Shown here piece by piece: positions 19,305-28,986 of a stretch of DNA of 64,000 bases. Position numbers and translations under genes: made by a program. This DNA comes from Methylacidimicrobium fagopyrum (GTDB lineage Bacteria > Verrucomicrobiota > Verrucomicrobiia > Limisphaerales > UBA11358). The DNA lies in NCBI GenBank assembly GCA_026225255.1, contig JAMFSJ010000033.1:1-64000 (forward strand), written 5' to 3'. Each line of letters begins with the position of its first letter. The stretch's first letter is position 1. A model generated the notes under the pieces. It did no database searches. It worked only from the letters and a program-made list of their open reading frames with translations, and was not told where the DNA came from.

Positions 19305-19430
19305 TGAACCCAGATAAGATTGTCCGCACATTTCACAGATTAGCGCAGATTTTGGCTTCTTCTGCGAAAATCGGCGACATCTGCGGGCAAATAAAATCCG
19401 TGTTTCATCCGTGTTCAATCCGTGGCTAAA
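19305..19430. repeat. Dispersed intergenic repeat-like sequence
   Basis: The gap between proA and the next gene contains CACAGATTAGCGCAGATT and ATCCGTGTTCAATCCGTGGC words. This type of phrase recurs between genes in many bacterial genomes. I cannot confirm other copies from this window. Confidence 0.4.
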
Positions 19431-19434
19431 AATT

Positions 19435-20766
19435 ATGACTCCCGCTGAATCAGCAAAATTCATCCGCGAACAACTTCCGGCAAATGGACTCTTTGCCGGC
19501 CTCGATTGGCGCACGTCGCCGACGCCGTTTCCATTGGGCGAACCGTTGGCGAAAGAGATCGAATCGCTCGGGCGCGTGCTATTGCAATTTTATCGCGCGG
19601 TTAATTTGCTGTATCGCAAGAGCATCGAAGGCAAGCAGCCGGAATGGGTTGCGCGCTGGCTTGATCTTGGCAAACCGGCGGAGTTGATCGAACTGCAACG
19701 CTCGCTCGCCTTCAAAAACGAAGTGCCGCGCGTGATCCGCCCCGATATTTTGGTGACGGAAAATGGCATCAGCATCACGGAATTGGATTCCGTCCCCGGC
19801 GGCATCGGCCTGACGGCGTGGTTGGGGAAAACGTATTCCGAAGCCAGCATCCAGAATCCAGCAACAAAAGTGATCGGCGGCGCGGATGGCATGATTCGCG
19901 GGTTTGAATCTATTTTCGGCGATGCGAAAAATATTCACATCGTCGTTTCGGAAGAAGCTGCGACTTATAAGCCGGAAATGGCGTGGCTGGCAGAACAGTT
20001 AAATCAAAAGGGCGGCGCGACCTTCAACCTTCAACCTTCAACCTTCAACCAATTTGCCGACGGTGACGCCGTTTATCGCTTCTTTGAATTGTTTGATCTT
20101 AAAAACGTTGCGAATTCCAAACGGATTTTTGAACTCGCGGCGGAAAAGAAAATCCGTTTGACGCCGCCGCCGAAACCGATTTTTGAGGAGAAGATGTTGT
20201 TTGCGCTGTTTTGGAATCGCAATCTGCAACCGTTCTGGCGGCAGGAACTGGGCGAAGGTTTTTTGGCGCGGTTGAAAAAAGTGATTCCTTACACCTGGCT
20301 GGTGGATCCGACGCCGCTGCCGCCGCACGCGGCGATTCCGGAATTGAATCTGACCGACTGGCGACAGCTCAAAGCGATGTCGCAAAAAGAGCGCGATTTG
20401 ATTTTGAAAGTTTCTGGCTTTTCGGAAAACGCGTGGGGCGCGCGCGGCGTATTTCTCGGCAGCGATTTGCCGTTGGAAGAGTGGAGCCCGGCGGTGGATG
20501 CGGCGCTCGCCAATTTTGAAACGTCGCCGAGCGTGCTGCAGCGTTTTCATAAACCGACGTTGGTGGACGCGCCATGGTTTGATTTTGCGAAGAACGAACT
20601 GGTGCCGATGAAAGGGCGGGCGCGGTTGTGTCCGTATTATTTTGTGGCGGGCGAGAATGACGCGGCGCGGCCGACGCTCGGCGGCGTGCTGGCGACGATT
20701 GTGCCGGCGGATAAAAAAATCGTCCACGGCATGAGCGATGCGGTGATCGCGCCATGTTCCGTGTGA
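19435..20766 (+). CDS. Conserved-looking protein of unknown function, 443 residues
   Basis: No family recognised with confidence. The sequence has no signal peptide and looks cytosolic. Features are DSVPGGIGLTAWLG near residue 119, a middle part that could be a nucleotide-binding fold (NIHIVVSEEAATYKPEMAWL), and KGRARLCPYYFVAGEN near the end. The general pattern recalls circularly permuted ATP-grasp proteins such as glutathionylspermidine-synthase-like enzymes, but I cannot confirm ligand residues. ATG 19435 is preferred, because the longer frame begins in repeat-like DNA. A tandem 7-base repeat inside it encodes FNLQPSTFN. It ends 20 bases before the tRNA gene on the opposite strand. Confidence 0.65.
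   Translation: MTPAESAKFIREQLPANGLFAGLDWRTSPTPFPLGEPLAKEIESLGRVLLQFYRAVNLLYRKSIEGKQPEWVARWLDLGKPAELIELQRSLAFKNEVPRVIRPDILVTENGISITELDSVPGGIGLTAWLGKTYSEASIQNPATKVIGGADGMIRGFESIFGDAKNIHIVVSEEAATYKPEMAWLAEQLNQKGGATFNLQPSTFNQFADGDAVYRFFELFDLKNVANSKRIFELAAEKKIRLTPPPKPIFEEKMLFALFWNRNLQPFWRQELGEGFLARLKKVIPYTWLVDPTPLPPHAAIPELNLTDWRQLKAMSQKERDLILKVSGFSENAWGARGVFLGSDLPLEEWSPAVDAALANFETSPSVLQRFHKPTLVDAPWFDFAKNELVPMKGRARLCPYYFVAGENDAARPTLGGVLATIVPADKKIVHGMSDAVIAPCSV
20021..20048. repeat. Four copies of CCTTCAA inside a coding region
   Basis: Exact tandem copies lie at 20021-20027, 20028-20034, 20035-20041 and 20042-20048. They encode TFNLQPSTFN without breaking the frame of the surrounding gene. Confidence 0.9.
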
Positions 20767-20785
20767 GATTTTGCGGAAGGAAAAG

Positions 20786-20860
20786 TGGAGCCAGCTGCCA
20801 GGATTGAACTGGCGACCGACGGTTTACAAAACCGTTGCTCTACCGCTGAGCTAAGCTGGC
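20786..20860 (-). tRNA. tRNA-Thr (anticodon TGT)
   Basis: A 75-base cloverleaf on the minus strand: acceptor GCCAGCT/AGCTGGC, D arm GCTC/GAGC, anticodon stem ACGGT/ACCGT with loop TTTGTAA, five-base variable region, T arm GCCAG/CTGGC with TTCAATC, discriminator T and encoded CCA. Anticodon TGT reads ACA (threonine). Confidence 0.96.
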
Positions 20861-21065
20861 AAAATTCTAAATTTAACGCGGCGCAGAGGATGCCCCACGC
20901 GAGGAGCGTTGGCAATCGGTAAAAAATGGCAGCTCGGATCCTTTTGCGCGGGCCAGGGGCGAGTGGGGATAGTGCGCGGCGTCATCTGCGCCGGGTTGAT
21001 GGCGTCCGCTTATTTTTTGAAAATAAATTGGACAACGACCACAGCGGCGAGGATTTTCTAAATCC

Positions 21066-22208
21066 ATGCGCAAAAAATATCCTCAAGTTCTGCTGGCTCT
21101 CGGCTGGTATGATTATCGGTTGCATAAGGGGATTGAAAATTACGCGCAGGAGCATGGCTGGCATTTATCAACCGATTTGGCCCGGGAAAAAGTGATTCCT
21201 TGGGGCTGGGATGGCGACGGAATTCTGGCTTGGCTGGGCGCGGGCGATGATTTAGCGGACTTCGTGGTGCAAGCGCACAAGCCGACGGTGGATTTCAGTT
21301 TTCGCCGGCCGCAATTAAAATTTACCCGCGTGCTGGAAGACACTACCGCGGCGGCGCAATTGGTGGCGAATCACTTTAGCTCGCGCGGCTTTCGAAATTT
21401 TTCTTTTTACAGTGATATCGAAAATTGGATTTACCTCGAACGCGGTCGCGCGTTTTCGAAAATTCTCAAGGTCGCCGGTCATGCCAGCGGTTGGTTGAAT
21501 TGGCAAACCTCGCGGGCGTATCGCATGGATCGCCAGGCGTGGAAACGCAAGCGCGAGTGGTTGGCGGCGGAATTAAAACGTCTGCCCAAACCGGTGGGGA
21601 TTTTTGCGGCGAGCGATAGTTTGGCGTTGGAATTACTGGAGACATGTGCCGCTTCCGGCATGGTCGTGCCCGACGAAGTGGCGATCGTGGGGGCGGGAAA
21701 TTCGCTGTTGGCGGTGGAGGCGATGCACACGCCGATTTCCAGCGTCGATACGAATCTCGAAGCCTTGGGTTATCGTGGCGCGGAAGAATTGGATCGCTTG
21801 ATGCGGCGGAAAGTGATCCGGCCCGACCCGGTCCGGATCGCCCCAGCGCGTTTGATTGTGCGTAAAAGCAGCGATTTGATCGCCGTGAATCATCCGGGCG
21901 TGGCGCGCGGGTTGCGCTTCATGTGGGATCATTGTCACGAGTCGATTGGCGTGGATGATCTGGCGAACGCGGCCGCGATGTCGCGGCGCAGTTTTCATCA
22001 GGCGTTCACCGAGCAGCTTGGCCGCACGCCCGGAGCGGAACTGCAACATGTCCGGCTGGAACGGGCAAAACGGCTGTTGACCGAGACCGATGAAAAAATT
22101 GAGCTGATTGCCCGGCAGTGCGGCTATCAAAGTTCCAATACATTTTGGATCGCCTTCCGGCATGTCACCGGCCTGACGCCAAAAAAATTCCGGCTGCAAG
22201 CCGCCTGA
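21066..22208 (+). CDS. XylR-like AraC-family transcriptional regulator
   Basis: A 380-residue cytosolic regulator. The first 260 residues are a LacI/periplasmic-binding-like sensor (FAASDSLALELLETC, VPDEVAIVGAGNSLL, TPISSVDTNLEALGYRGAEEL), as in XylR. The last 105 residues are an AraC-type double helix-turn-helix (IGVDDLANAAAMSRRSFHQ and IELIARQCGYQSSNTFWIAF). It probably binds a sugar released from pectin and activates the genes that follow. A close paralogue is at 26768 and a DNA-binding-only relative at 36682. It opens the pectin island; the pectate-lyase-like gene starts about 60 bases downstream. Confidence 0.92.
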   Translation: MRKKYPQVLLALGWYDYRLHKGIENYAQEHGWHLSTDLAREKVIPWGWDGDGILAWLGAGDDLADFVVQAHKPTVDFSFRRPQLKFTRVLEDTTAAAQLVANHFSSRGFRNFSFYSDIENWIYLERGRAFSKILKVAGHASGWLNWQTSRAYRMDRQAWKRKREWLAAELKRLPKPVGIFAASDSLALELLETCAASGMVVPDEVAIVGAGNSLLAVEAMHTPISSVDTNLEALGYRGAEELDRLMRRKVIRPDPVRIAPARLIVRKSSDLIAVNHPGVARGLRFMWDHCHESIGVDDLANAAAMSRRSFHQAFTEQLGRTPGAELQHVRLERAKRLLTETDEKIELIARQCGYQSSNTFWIAFRHVTGLTPKKFRLQAA

Positions 22209-22227
22209 GCGGTCCGATTTTCCGCCC

Positions 22228-22255
22228 GCCTAAACTTCAATCTTTTTTGCCTAAA
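22228..22255 (+). promoter_or_regulatory. Possible AraC/XylR operator half-sites
   Basis: GCCTAAA occurs at 22228-22234 and again at 22249-22255, exactly 21 bases apart in direct orientation, just before the lyase gene. AraC-family activators usually bind two direct half-sites about 21 bases apart. Assignment to the adjacent XylR-like regulator is inference. Confidence 0.35.
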
Positions 22256-22267
22256 GTAGAGAGGCGC

Positions 22268-25200
22268 ATGAAATCTGTCTGTCATAAGATTGATTCAATT
22301 CTCATGTGTAAAAAATTGTGTGCCGCGGGCGTTTGGCTGTTCATTTTGGCCAGTGTGAAATTTGCCTCCGCGCAATTATTGAGTGTAGACATCAATAAAA
22401 GCCAATCGCCACGGCCCGATGATACGGCTCCGGGATTTGTCGGCTGGTATGATATCGGCAGCGGTCAGTCGGCGACGCATACCTTCACAAATTTAAGTTA
22501 CACGTTGGATCCGGACACCGGTCTGGCCACCGCGACTAATATCAGTAGTGTCATTACCTGCACCTTGGCCCAAACGGTTCCGGCCACCGGCAGCTCCGGT
22601 TCCAGCTTGCAGGCGAACTGGTTGAATAAAAACGGCAACACCACCAGCACGGATCCCAACGCGGGTTATCGGTTGTCGGGCGACGGGGTTTGGGTGGTGA
22701 ATACCGTCACGGGTCAACCTTACACCAACGGTAGCGCTCTGAGCCTGACGCTTTCCGGCGTGTCCGCCGGGGTGCACACGATCACGACCTATCACAACGA
22801 TATTTGGGGCACTAACTCGGGGCAAACGTGGATCAATCCGGCCAATCCCATCATGAGCCGTTGCATCATCAGCGCCAACGGCCTGCCGCTGTTCACCAAC
22901 TTGCCGACGTATGCGGTGACCAATGATAATCAATGCGGTTTTGCGTTTTTCACGGTCACCAACAGTTATGACGGACAGCCGATCGTGTTGAATTTTAATC
23001 CGGATCACAGCAGCTATTTGGATTTTGTGATTCTCAATGGCTTTGAAATTGATCGCCCCAGCGCGCCCGGCACTACGGCCATCGCGCTTTCGCCCGCGCC
23101 GAGTGATGAGCATGTTTTTGCCAGCAACGATGTGCCGTTACCGGGCATGACCAACGCGGGTTATCTCGCCTTGCAATGGCAGCCCGCCGGCTTTGCGATT
23201 TCCAATTACGTTTATTTCGGCACAAGTAGTAATGCCGTGTGGAATGCCACCTCGACGGCCGCTGAATTCAAAACGAATAACGCGGTGATCGCCAATACGA
23301 CTAATTCATTTTTCGTAACTAACTTGAACAGCGCCCTGACGTATTTCTGGCGGGTGGATCAATTAGACACCGCCAACGGCGTCACCCATCTGGCCAAAGG
23401 ACCAGTCTGGGAATTTCGCACGCGCCATCTGGCGTTTCCGGGCGCGGAAGGTTATGGCCGCTGGTCGCGCGGCGGTCGCGGCGGCGTGGTCATGGAGGTG
23501 ACCAACTTAAATGACAGCGGGCCGGGCAGTTATCGCGCGGCGATTTCTGCGAGTGGCCCGCGCACCGTAGTGTTCCAAGTATCGGGCCTGATTCGCCTGC
23601 AATCACAGTGTATTATCGGCAATGGCTATTTGACAATTGCCGGTCAGACCGCGCCGGGCGATGGCATTTGCATCGCCAATTGGCGCGCGGGCATGAGCGG
23701 GCCGAACGACGTTATCCTGCGTTTCATGCGGTTCCGCGTGGGCGACCTCGCGCAACAATCCATGGACGCCATGAGCCCGGGCAGCGCGACGCATACGATT
23801 ATCGATCATTGTTCGTCGAGCTGGTCGTTGGATGTCGCGTGCAATTCTTTGCAGAGTGGCGCCGTGGGCAGTCAGTCCGCGATGACCAGTTATCAACGCA
23901 ATATTATTTCCGAGCCGCTACGCTTTTCCTATCACTACAATGACACCGAACGCGCGGCGAATGGTTGCACCAACTGTTATCAACCCCACGCCTTTGCCGC
24001 TTCCATCAGCGGCGAAATCGGCAGCTATCATCACAACCTCATCGCGCATTCCACGGATCGAAATTGGTCGCTGGCGGGCGGCTTGGATCAAAGCAGTCAC
24101 TACGCCGGCTCGCTCGATATCCGAAACAATGTGGTTTTCAACTGGACGGCGCGCACGACCGATGGCGGTGTGGAACGTTGTAACTACGTGAATAATTACT
24201 ACAAACCGTATCTCGCCAATAACCCGGTGAAATGGCTGCTAAAGCTGGACTCGATCAATACCAATTGGGGAACGGAAGTGTATTACATGACCGGCAATGT
24301 CATGCAAAGCACCGCTTACTTTACAAATAACTGGATGACGGGCTCGTTTAATAATGGACTACCGTTGACCGGTTTAATCGTAACGAATGCGGAAATTTTT
24401 CCGTCCTATGTCACGACGCAAACGGCCAGCAATGCTTATAAAATGGTGCTCTCCGATGTCGGCTGTAATCTGCCGGTAGCGGATTTGATTGATCGTCGCG
24501 TCATCGGCGAGACGCTGGATGGCACCACGCATTACGAGGGCACCAATGGCCCGACTTATACGATCAATGGTTTCTTGCAGGACTCGGCGGGTTCGGATTA
24601 TCCCGGCATGATTGATTCCCAAACCGATGTTCACGATTACTCGCCGATCCTGGGTGCGGCCAATTACTCGCCGAATTACCCTTGGTCCGCCTACGCCACT
24701 TATAATGCAACCATCGATTCGGATCACGACGGTTTGCCTGATTGGTGGGAACTATTGCAGGGCACGAATCCCAATTCTGCGCCGGGTGATTTTTCGGACA
24801 GCAATGCCGATCCCGACGGCGATGGTTATTCAAACCTCGAAACTTATTTGAACTGGCTGGCGAACCTCCACGTTGACTGCAATCGCAACTCGCAGGTGGA
24901 TGTGGATTTGACGCCGTTCACGCGAGGCTTCACGAATCTCGCGCCCGTCTATGCGGTTTCAAATCCAACCAATGGCACGGTCGCATTACTGTCCGGCGGC
25001 CGGATCGCGCGGTTCACGCCGACCGCGAGTTTTTATGGACTCGGCGGATTTCAATTCAAAGTGACGGATAACTCGGGATTCGCTTACACGAATACGATTG
25101 GCATCCACGTTCGCGCTTATCCACAATCGCAATTGGCATTTTCAGTTTCCGGTGGCGTGCCGCAATTGCAGGTGGGCGGTGAAAGTGGCTTTTACTTCCT

Positions 25201-25336
25201 GCTGCAATCCTCGGTCGACTTGGTGAACTGGACGACTTGGACCAATACCACCACGGCGGCGTTACCAAAAAATTTCACGCCGCCGGGATTTTCGAATGCG
25301 TCCGCTCGGTTCTATCGCGCGGTTTCGGTGCAATAA
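22268..25336 (+). CDS. Secreted multidomain pectate-lyase-like protein
   Basis: A 1022-residue exported protein. A signal peptide ends KFASA. An N-terminal beta-rich domain (about 35-270) is followed by a fibronectin-III-like segment (about 275-385). A right-handed beta-helix of the pectate lyase type begins FPGAEGYGRWSRGGRGG and contains LTIAGQTAPGDGI. Then come a calcium-binding type segment (DSDHDGLPDWWELLQGTNP ... DPDGDGYSN), an Ig/cadherin-like module, and a C-terminal tail ending ARFYRAVSVQ. It would cleave pectate by beta-elimination; the exact CAZy family needs a search. ATG 22268 has an upstream GAGAGG, and ATG 22304 is an alternative that gives a shorter signal peptide. It follows the XylR-like gene and may be under its control. 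Confidence 0.87.
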   Translation: MKSVCHKIDSILMCKKLCAAGVWLFILASVKFASAQLLSVDINKSQSPRPDDTAPGFVGWYDIGSGQSATHTFTNLSYTLDPDTGLATATNISSVITCTLAQTVPATGSSGSSLQANWLNKNGNTTSTDPNAGYRLSGDGVWVVNTVTGQPYTNGSALSLTLSGVSAGVHTITTYHNDIWGTNSGQTWINPANPIMSRCIISANGLPLFTNLPTYAVTNDNQCGFAFFTVTNSYDGQPIVLNFNPDHSSYLDFVILNGFEIDRPSAPGTTAIALSPAPSDEHVFASNDVPLPGMTNAGYLALQWQPAGFAISNYVYFGTSSNAVWNATSTAAEFKTNNAVIANTTNSFFVTNLNSALTYFWRVDQLDTANGVTHLAKGPVWEFRTRHLAFPGAEGYGRWSRGGRGGVVMEVTNLNDSGPGSYRAAISASGPRTVVFQVSGLIRLQSQCIIGNGYLTIAGQTAPGDGICIANWRAGMSGPNDVILRFMRFRVGDLAQQSMDAMSPGSATHTIIDHCSSSWSLDVACNSLQSGAVGSQSAMTSYQRNIISEPLRFSYHYNDTERAANGCTNCYQPHAFAASISGEIGSYHHNLIAHSTDRNWSLAGGLDQSSHYAGSLDIRNNVVFNWTARTTDGGVERCNYVNNYYKPYLANNPVKWLLKLDSINTNWGTEVYYMTGNVMQSTAYFTNNWMTGSFNNGLPLTGLIVTNAEIFPSYVTTQTASNAYKMVLSDVGCNLPVADLIDRRVIGETLDGTTHYEGTNGPTYTINGFLQDSAGSDYPGMIDSQTDVHDYSPILGAANYSPNYPWSAYATYNATIDSDHDGLPDWWELLQGTNPNSAPGDFSDSNADPDGDGYSNLETYLNWLANLHVDCNRNSQVDVDLTPFTRGFTNLAPVYAVSNPTNGTVALLSGGRIARFTPTASFYGLGGFQFKVTDNSGFAYTNTIGIHVRAYPQSQLAFSVSGGVPQLQVGGESGFYFLLQSSVDLVNWTTWTNTTTAALPKNFTPPGFSNASARFYRAVSVQ

Positions 25337-25350
25337 ATAACTTTTTTGAT

Positions 25351-26673
25351 ATGAATAAAAAAACTATCTCCGCTGCCCGCCGACACCTTTTCCTGACCGC
25401 TGTTTTTACCCTCGCGGTGCTGTCCGGTTCCTTCGTCCGTGCGCAATCGTGGATCGCGCCCGCATTGCCAAAAATCCCGGATGGAATTTTCAACATCACC
25501 AATTACGGCGCGATTGGCGACGGCGTGGCGACCAACACTTCGGCCATTCAAGCTGCGATCGCGGCCGCGAGTCAGGCGGGCGGTGGCACAGTGGAAGTTC
25601 CGGCGGGGATTTATTTGAGCGGACCTTTGCGCCTGGCCAGCCGCATCAATTTGCGCGTGAACGGCACGTTGCGCATGTTGCCGTTGGCGCAATATCCGGG
25701 CGGCACCATCGCGCCGGCTAATTTCATCGGCGGCTCTAGCCTGCACGATGTAGCCATCAGCGGCACCGGCACGATTGATGGCCAAGGCAGTCCATGGTGG
25801 CCTTACGCCAAAACGCCGGGCGCAAAACGTCCGCGAATGATTGCCCTTTCGGGTTGTGAACGCGTTTTGGTGGAAAATGTTTTGCTGACGAATTCGCCGA
25901 TGTTTCATATCGCCATCAATGGCAAGGCGACCGATGTGACGGTGCGCGGCGTCACTATTCGCGCCAATGCGTCGACCGATCACGTGAATCCCAGCCACAA
26001 CACCGATGCGTGCGATGTCAGTGGCCACCGCATTTTGATCCAGGACTGCGATGTCAGTGTGGGCGATGATAATTTTACCTGTGGCGGCAACACGTCGGAT
26101 GTGCTCATCACCAACTGCACTTATGGCTTTGGCCACGGCGTTTCCATCGGCAGTCCGACATCTGGCGGCGTCTCAAATTTCACCGTCGTGAATTGCACGT
26201 TCAACCAGACCGAGTCCGGCATCCGTATCAAATCTGACCGCGACCGCGGCGGCTTTTTGCACAACATTTCTTACCTCAATCTCCACATGACCAACGTCGG
26301 TTGTCCGATTTTGATCTACGCTTCCTACATGACCACGGAGCGGAAATTTCGTTCACTCAACGAACTGACGCCCGCGATTGCCGCAACGTATCCCAGCAAC
26401 GAGATCACCGGCAAAACGCCGATTTATCGCGACCTTACCTTCAGCAACATTACCGCGACCGTGTCCGCCGGGCGGCGGGCGGGATTGATATGGGGTTTGC
26501 CCGAAATGAACGTCAGCAATGTTCTCTTGCAGCAAATCCATATCACCGCCGATAAACCATTCGGCATTTATGACGCGCAAAACGTCCGTTTAGTGAATTC
26601 AAAAATCATCACGCCCGCGGGCGTGGAGAATTTATCCAGCACCAATGCATCGATTGAAATCGTTAATCCGTGA
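25351..26673 (+). CDS. Secreted GH28 polygalacturonase
   Basis: A 440-residue exported family 28 hydrolase acting on galacturonan or rhamnogalacturonan backbones. The signal peptide ends SFVRA. The mature part starts with IFNITNYGAIGDGVATN. Catalytic blocks are HNTDACD, VGDDNFTCGG, GHGVSIGSP and RIKSDRDRGG. In the first block the sequence around the Asp pair (NTDACD, then GDDN) matches active GH28 enzymes. It starts 14 bases after the lyase gene, so the two are likely co-transcribed. The start ATG 25351 was chosen because the upstream frame overlaps the preceding gene. Confidence 0.93.
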   Translation: MNKKTISAARRHLFLTAVFTLAVLSGSFVRAQSWIAPALPKIPDGIFNITNYGAIGDGVATNTSAIQAAIAAASQAGGGTVEVPAGIYLSGPLRLASRINLRVNGTLRMLPLAQYPGGTIAPANFIGGSSLHDVAISGTGTIDGQGSPWWPYAKTPGAKRPRMIALSGCERVLVENVLLTNSPMFHIAINGKATDVTVRGVTIRANASTDHVNPSHNTDACDVSGHRILIQDCDVSVGDDNFTCGGNTSDVLITNCTYGFGHGVSIGSPTSGGVSNFTVVNCTFNQTESGIRIKSDRDRGGFLHNISYLNLHMTNVGCPILIYASYMTTERKFRSLNELTPAIAATYPSNEITGKTPIYRDLTFSNITATVSAGRRAGLIWGLPEMNVSNVLLQQIHITADKPFGIYDAQNVRLVNSKIITPAGVENLSSTNASIEIVNP

Positions 26674-26767
26674 CTCACGGCTTCGCCCACGGACGGAACA
26701 AGATTAAAAATAATCTACCCCCTCAAAAATTGCTTGTCGGAGCCAGCGGAACACAGCAAGGTTGGTC

Positions 26768-27913
26768 ATGCCCAAAAAACATCCCCGCGTGCTCCTGGCT
26801 TTAGGCTGGTATGAACCACGTTTGCACATGGGGATTGCCAAGTTTGCCTTGGAGGCCGGCTGGCATTTGTGCGCGGATGTGACCAAGGAAAAAGTGATTC
26901 CGTGGGGCTGGGAAGGGGACGGCATTCTGGCCTGGCTGGGCGCCAATGAAGAGCTGGCGCGCTTCGTGGTGGAAGCTAAATTGCCGACGGTGGATTTTAG
27001 TCGGCGGCGGCCCGAACTGCCGTTTCCCCGCGTATTGATTGATGATTCGGCGGCTGGCCAATTGGTCACGGAACATTTTCTGGTGCACGGCTTTCGTCAT
27101 TTCATGTATTACAGCGCGCAGGATAATTGGGCGTTTGAGCGGCGCGGCGAGATGTTTACGGAAACGCTGAAAAAGGCCGGACATGACTGCACTTGGATTC
27201 GTTGGCATCAATCATCGGCGTATTCCACCGGTCACCTGCAGTGGAGCGACAAGCGCCGCTGGCTGGCTCACGAGTTAAAGAAAGCGCCGAAACCGCTGGC
27301 CGTTTTCGCCGCCACCGACGATCACGCGCTCGAAGTCGTGGAAGTCTGCGAAACCATCAAACTTTCCGTGCCCGAACAAGTCGGCGTGGTCGGCGTGGAC
27401 AATTCCCTGATGGCGGTGGATGCGATGGCCACCCCGATTTCCAGCATTGATCAAAATTTTTCCGCCCTCGGTTATCGTGGGGCCGAGTTGTTGAACCAAC
27501 TGATGCGGGGTAAATCGCGGGCCCTGAAAACGATTCTTATACCGCCCACCGGATTGATTCCCCGTAAGAGTAGTGACTTGTTGGCCATCAACCATGACGG
27601 CCTGGCGCGCTGCTTGCGCCATATTTGGGAGAACTATCAAAAGCCGATTGGCATTGACGATTTGGCGAAAATTGCCGCCTTGTCGCGCGCCGGTTTGTTT
27701 AAAGCCTTTGTCAAAAAAATCGGTCGCACACCCGGCAATGAACTACTGCGGGTGCGCATGGAAAATGCCAAGCGGCTGCTCGCCCAACCGCAAATGAAAA
27801 TGGCTGAGATCGCCGAATTATGCGGCTACCAAAACCCGAACAGTTTTTGGATTGCGTTCAAGCAAGCCACCGGCCGGTCGCCGCGGCAGTATCAAAAGCA
27901 GTTCTGCATCTAG
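26768..27913 (+). CDS. XylR-like AraC-family transcriptional regulator (second copy)
   Basis: A 381-residue paralogue of the regulator at 21066, with the same start pattern (PRVLLALGWYEPRLHMGIAK). The sensor part (FAATDDHALEVVEVC, PEQVGVVGVDNSLMAV, TPISSIDQNFSALGYRGAEL) precedes the AraC DNA-binding domain (IGIDDLAKIAALSRAGLFK, MAEIAELCGYQNPNSFWIAF). ATG 26768 has AAGG six bases upstream and gives the family N-terminus; the TTG at 26762 is less likely. A small palindrome AGATTAAAAATAATCT (26701-26716) lies in its upstream gap. It probably controls the genes that follow, including the beta-strand-repeat protein and the GH28 at 32629. Confidence 0.92.
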   Translation: MPKKHPRVLLALGWYEPRLHMGIAKFALEAGWHLCADVTKEKVIPWGWEGDGILAWLGANEELARFVVEAKLPTVDFSRRRPELPFPRVLIDDSAAGQLVTEHFLVHGFRHFMYYSAQDNWAFERRGEMFTETLKKAGHDCTWIRWHQSSAYSTGHLQWSDKRRWLAHELKKAPKPLAVFAATDDHALEVVEVCETIKLSVPEQVGVVGVDNSLMAVDAMATPISSIDQNFSALGYRGAELLNQLMRGKSRALKTILIPPTGLIPRKSSDLLAINHDGLARCLRHIWENYQKPIGIDDLAKIAALSRAGLFKAFVKKIGRTPGNELLRVRMENAKRLLAQPQMKMAEIAELCGYQNPNSFWIAFKQATGRSPRQYQKQFCI

Positions 27914-28030
27914 GCGGATGGCGGGGTTTAGGCCGATTTCGAAAGGTAGACTATTTTCATAAAACAATAGACTCTGGCCGGATGTTTTCTTCAAAGGGGC
28001 GTGATAAAGTTTGGCGATCCCAAAAATTGA

Positions 28031-28912
28031 ATGAAGACTTTTATCACTTCTCGTCCCCCCAGGAATTCTTCCGCCAGCCCGTTGGGGTTCACCCTGATCG
28101 AATTGCTGGTCGTCATCGCCATCATTGCCATTCTGGCGGCGATGTTGTTACCCGCTTTAGCCAAGGCCAAAACGAAAGCGCAAACCATCGGTTGCGTTAG
28201 CAATTTAAAGCAGCTTGGTTTGGCGGAAATACTTTATGCGGGTGATTTTCAGGATTTTTTCGCCCCGAACCCGGATGGCGCGGGCGGCCCCGCGGCCTAC
28301 GGAACCACGACGGCGTATGCGTGCTGGACGGCGGGTAACATGTCGAGTTCGACGGATAGCACGAATACGGCTTTGATGGTTGATCCGGCTTACGCCGGGT
28401 TTGGTTCGCTGGGGCCCTTTACAAAAAATGCCGGGATTTATCATTGTCCGGCTGATAAAACCGTCAATGCCGCTGGGTTACCGAAAGTCCGTTCATATTC
28501 CTGCAATGCTTATATCGCCCCGCACACGATTAATGATGCTAACGGCAGTATTAGCTATGGCATCAGTCAAAATGGTTTTGAGAACTATCCCAAGACCACC
28601 AGTTTTAAAAAGCTCTCCCCCTCGGATGGCATTGTTTTCACTGAAGAACGTTTGGTTCCGGTAGCGAGTGATCCTTATTCTTCCTGCCTTAATGACGGCT
28701 GGTTTTGGGCTTCGACGCCGGGTTCGACGACGATTCTCGATTTGCCGCAGATTGCCCATGGCGGTTTCGTAACGGTGAATTCCTTCGGTGATGGTCATGC
28801 GGAAACTCACAAATGGCTGACGACTTACTTTAAAACGTGCGCCCAAAAATCCAGCTCCCTCGGAAATGCCGGCAAAGACATCCTCTGGGTCAATAGCCAT
28901 TGCTCACAGTAG
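28031..28912 (+). CDS. Prepilin-type protein of the DUF1559-like group
   Basis: A 293-residue protein with a type III prepilin signal (basic leader, then [21 protein letters not shown]). After the helix comes a globular domain containing [15 protein letters not shown] and [10 protein letters not shown]. This layout resembles the large pseudopilin-like proteins common in Planctomycetes and Verrucomicrobia, which lie outside classic T2SS operons. It is located within the pectin island between a regulator and a surface protein, so it may be a surface adhesin or pseudopilin used on pectin. Processing would need a prepilin peptidase, which is not in this window. Confidence 0.85.
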   Translation: MKTFITSRPPRNSSASPLGFTLIELLVVIAIIAILAAMLLPALAKAKTKAQTIGCVSNLKQLGLAEILYAGDFQDFFAPNPDGAGGPAAYGTTTAYACWTAGNMSSSTDSTNTALMVDPAYAGFGSLGPFTKNAGIYHCPADKTVNAAGLPKVRSYSCNAYIAPHTINDANGSISYGISQNGFENYPKTTSFKKLSPSDGIVFTEERLVPVASDPYSSCLNDGWFWASTPGSTTILDLPQIAHGGFVTVNSFGDGHAETHKWLTTYFKTCAQKSSSLGNAGKDILWVNSHCSQ

Positions 28913-28986
28913 TAACGAGAAAATCCACCCGCCGTTTAATCCGTTAAAGACCTGAATTATTTCGACTCGGACAACCCCAAAACAAA

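Noticed and set aside
25312-26136. 274-residue frame on the minus strand
   Set aside because: Opposite the GH28 gene at 25351, which carries all catalytic blocks.
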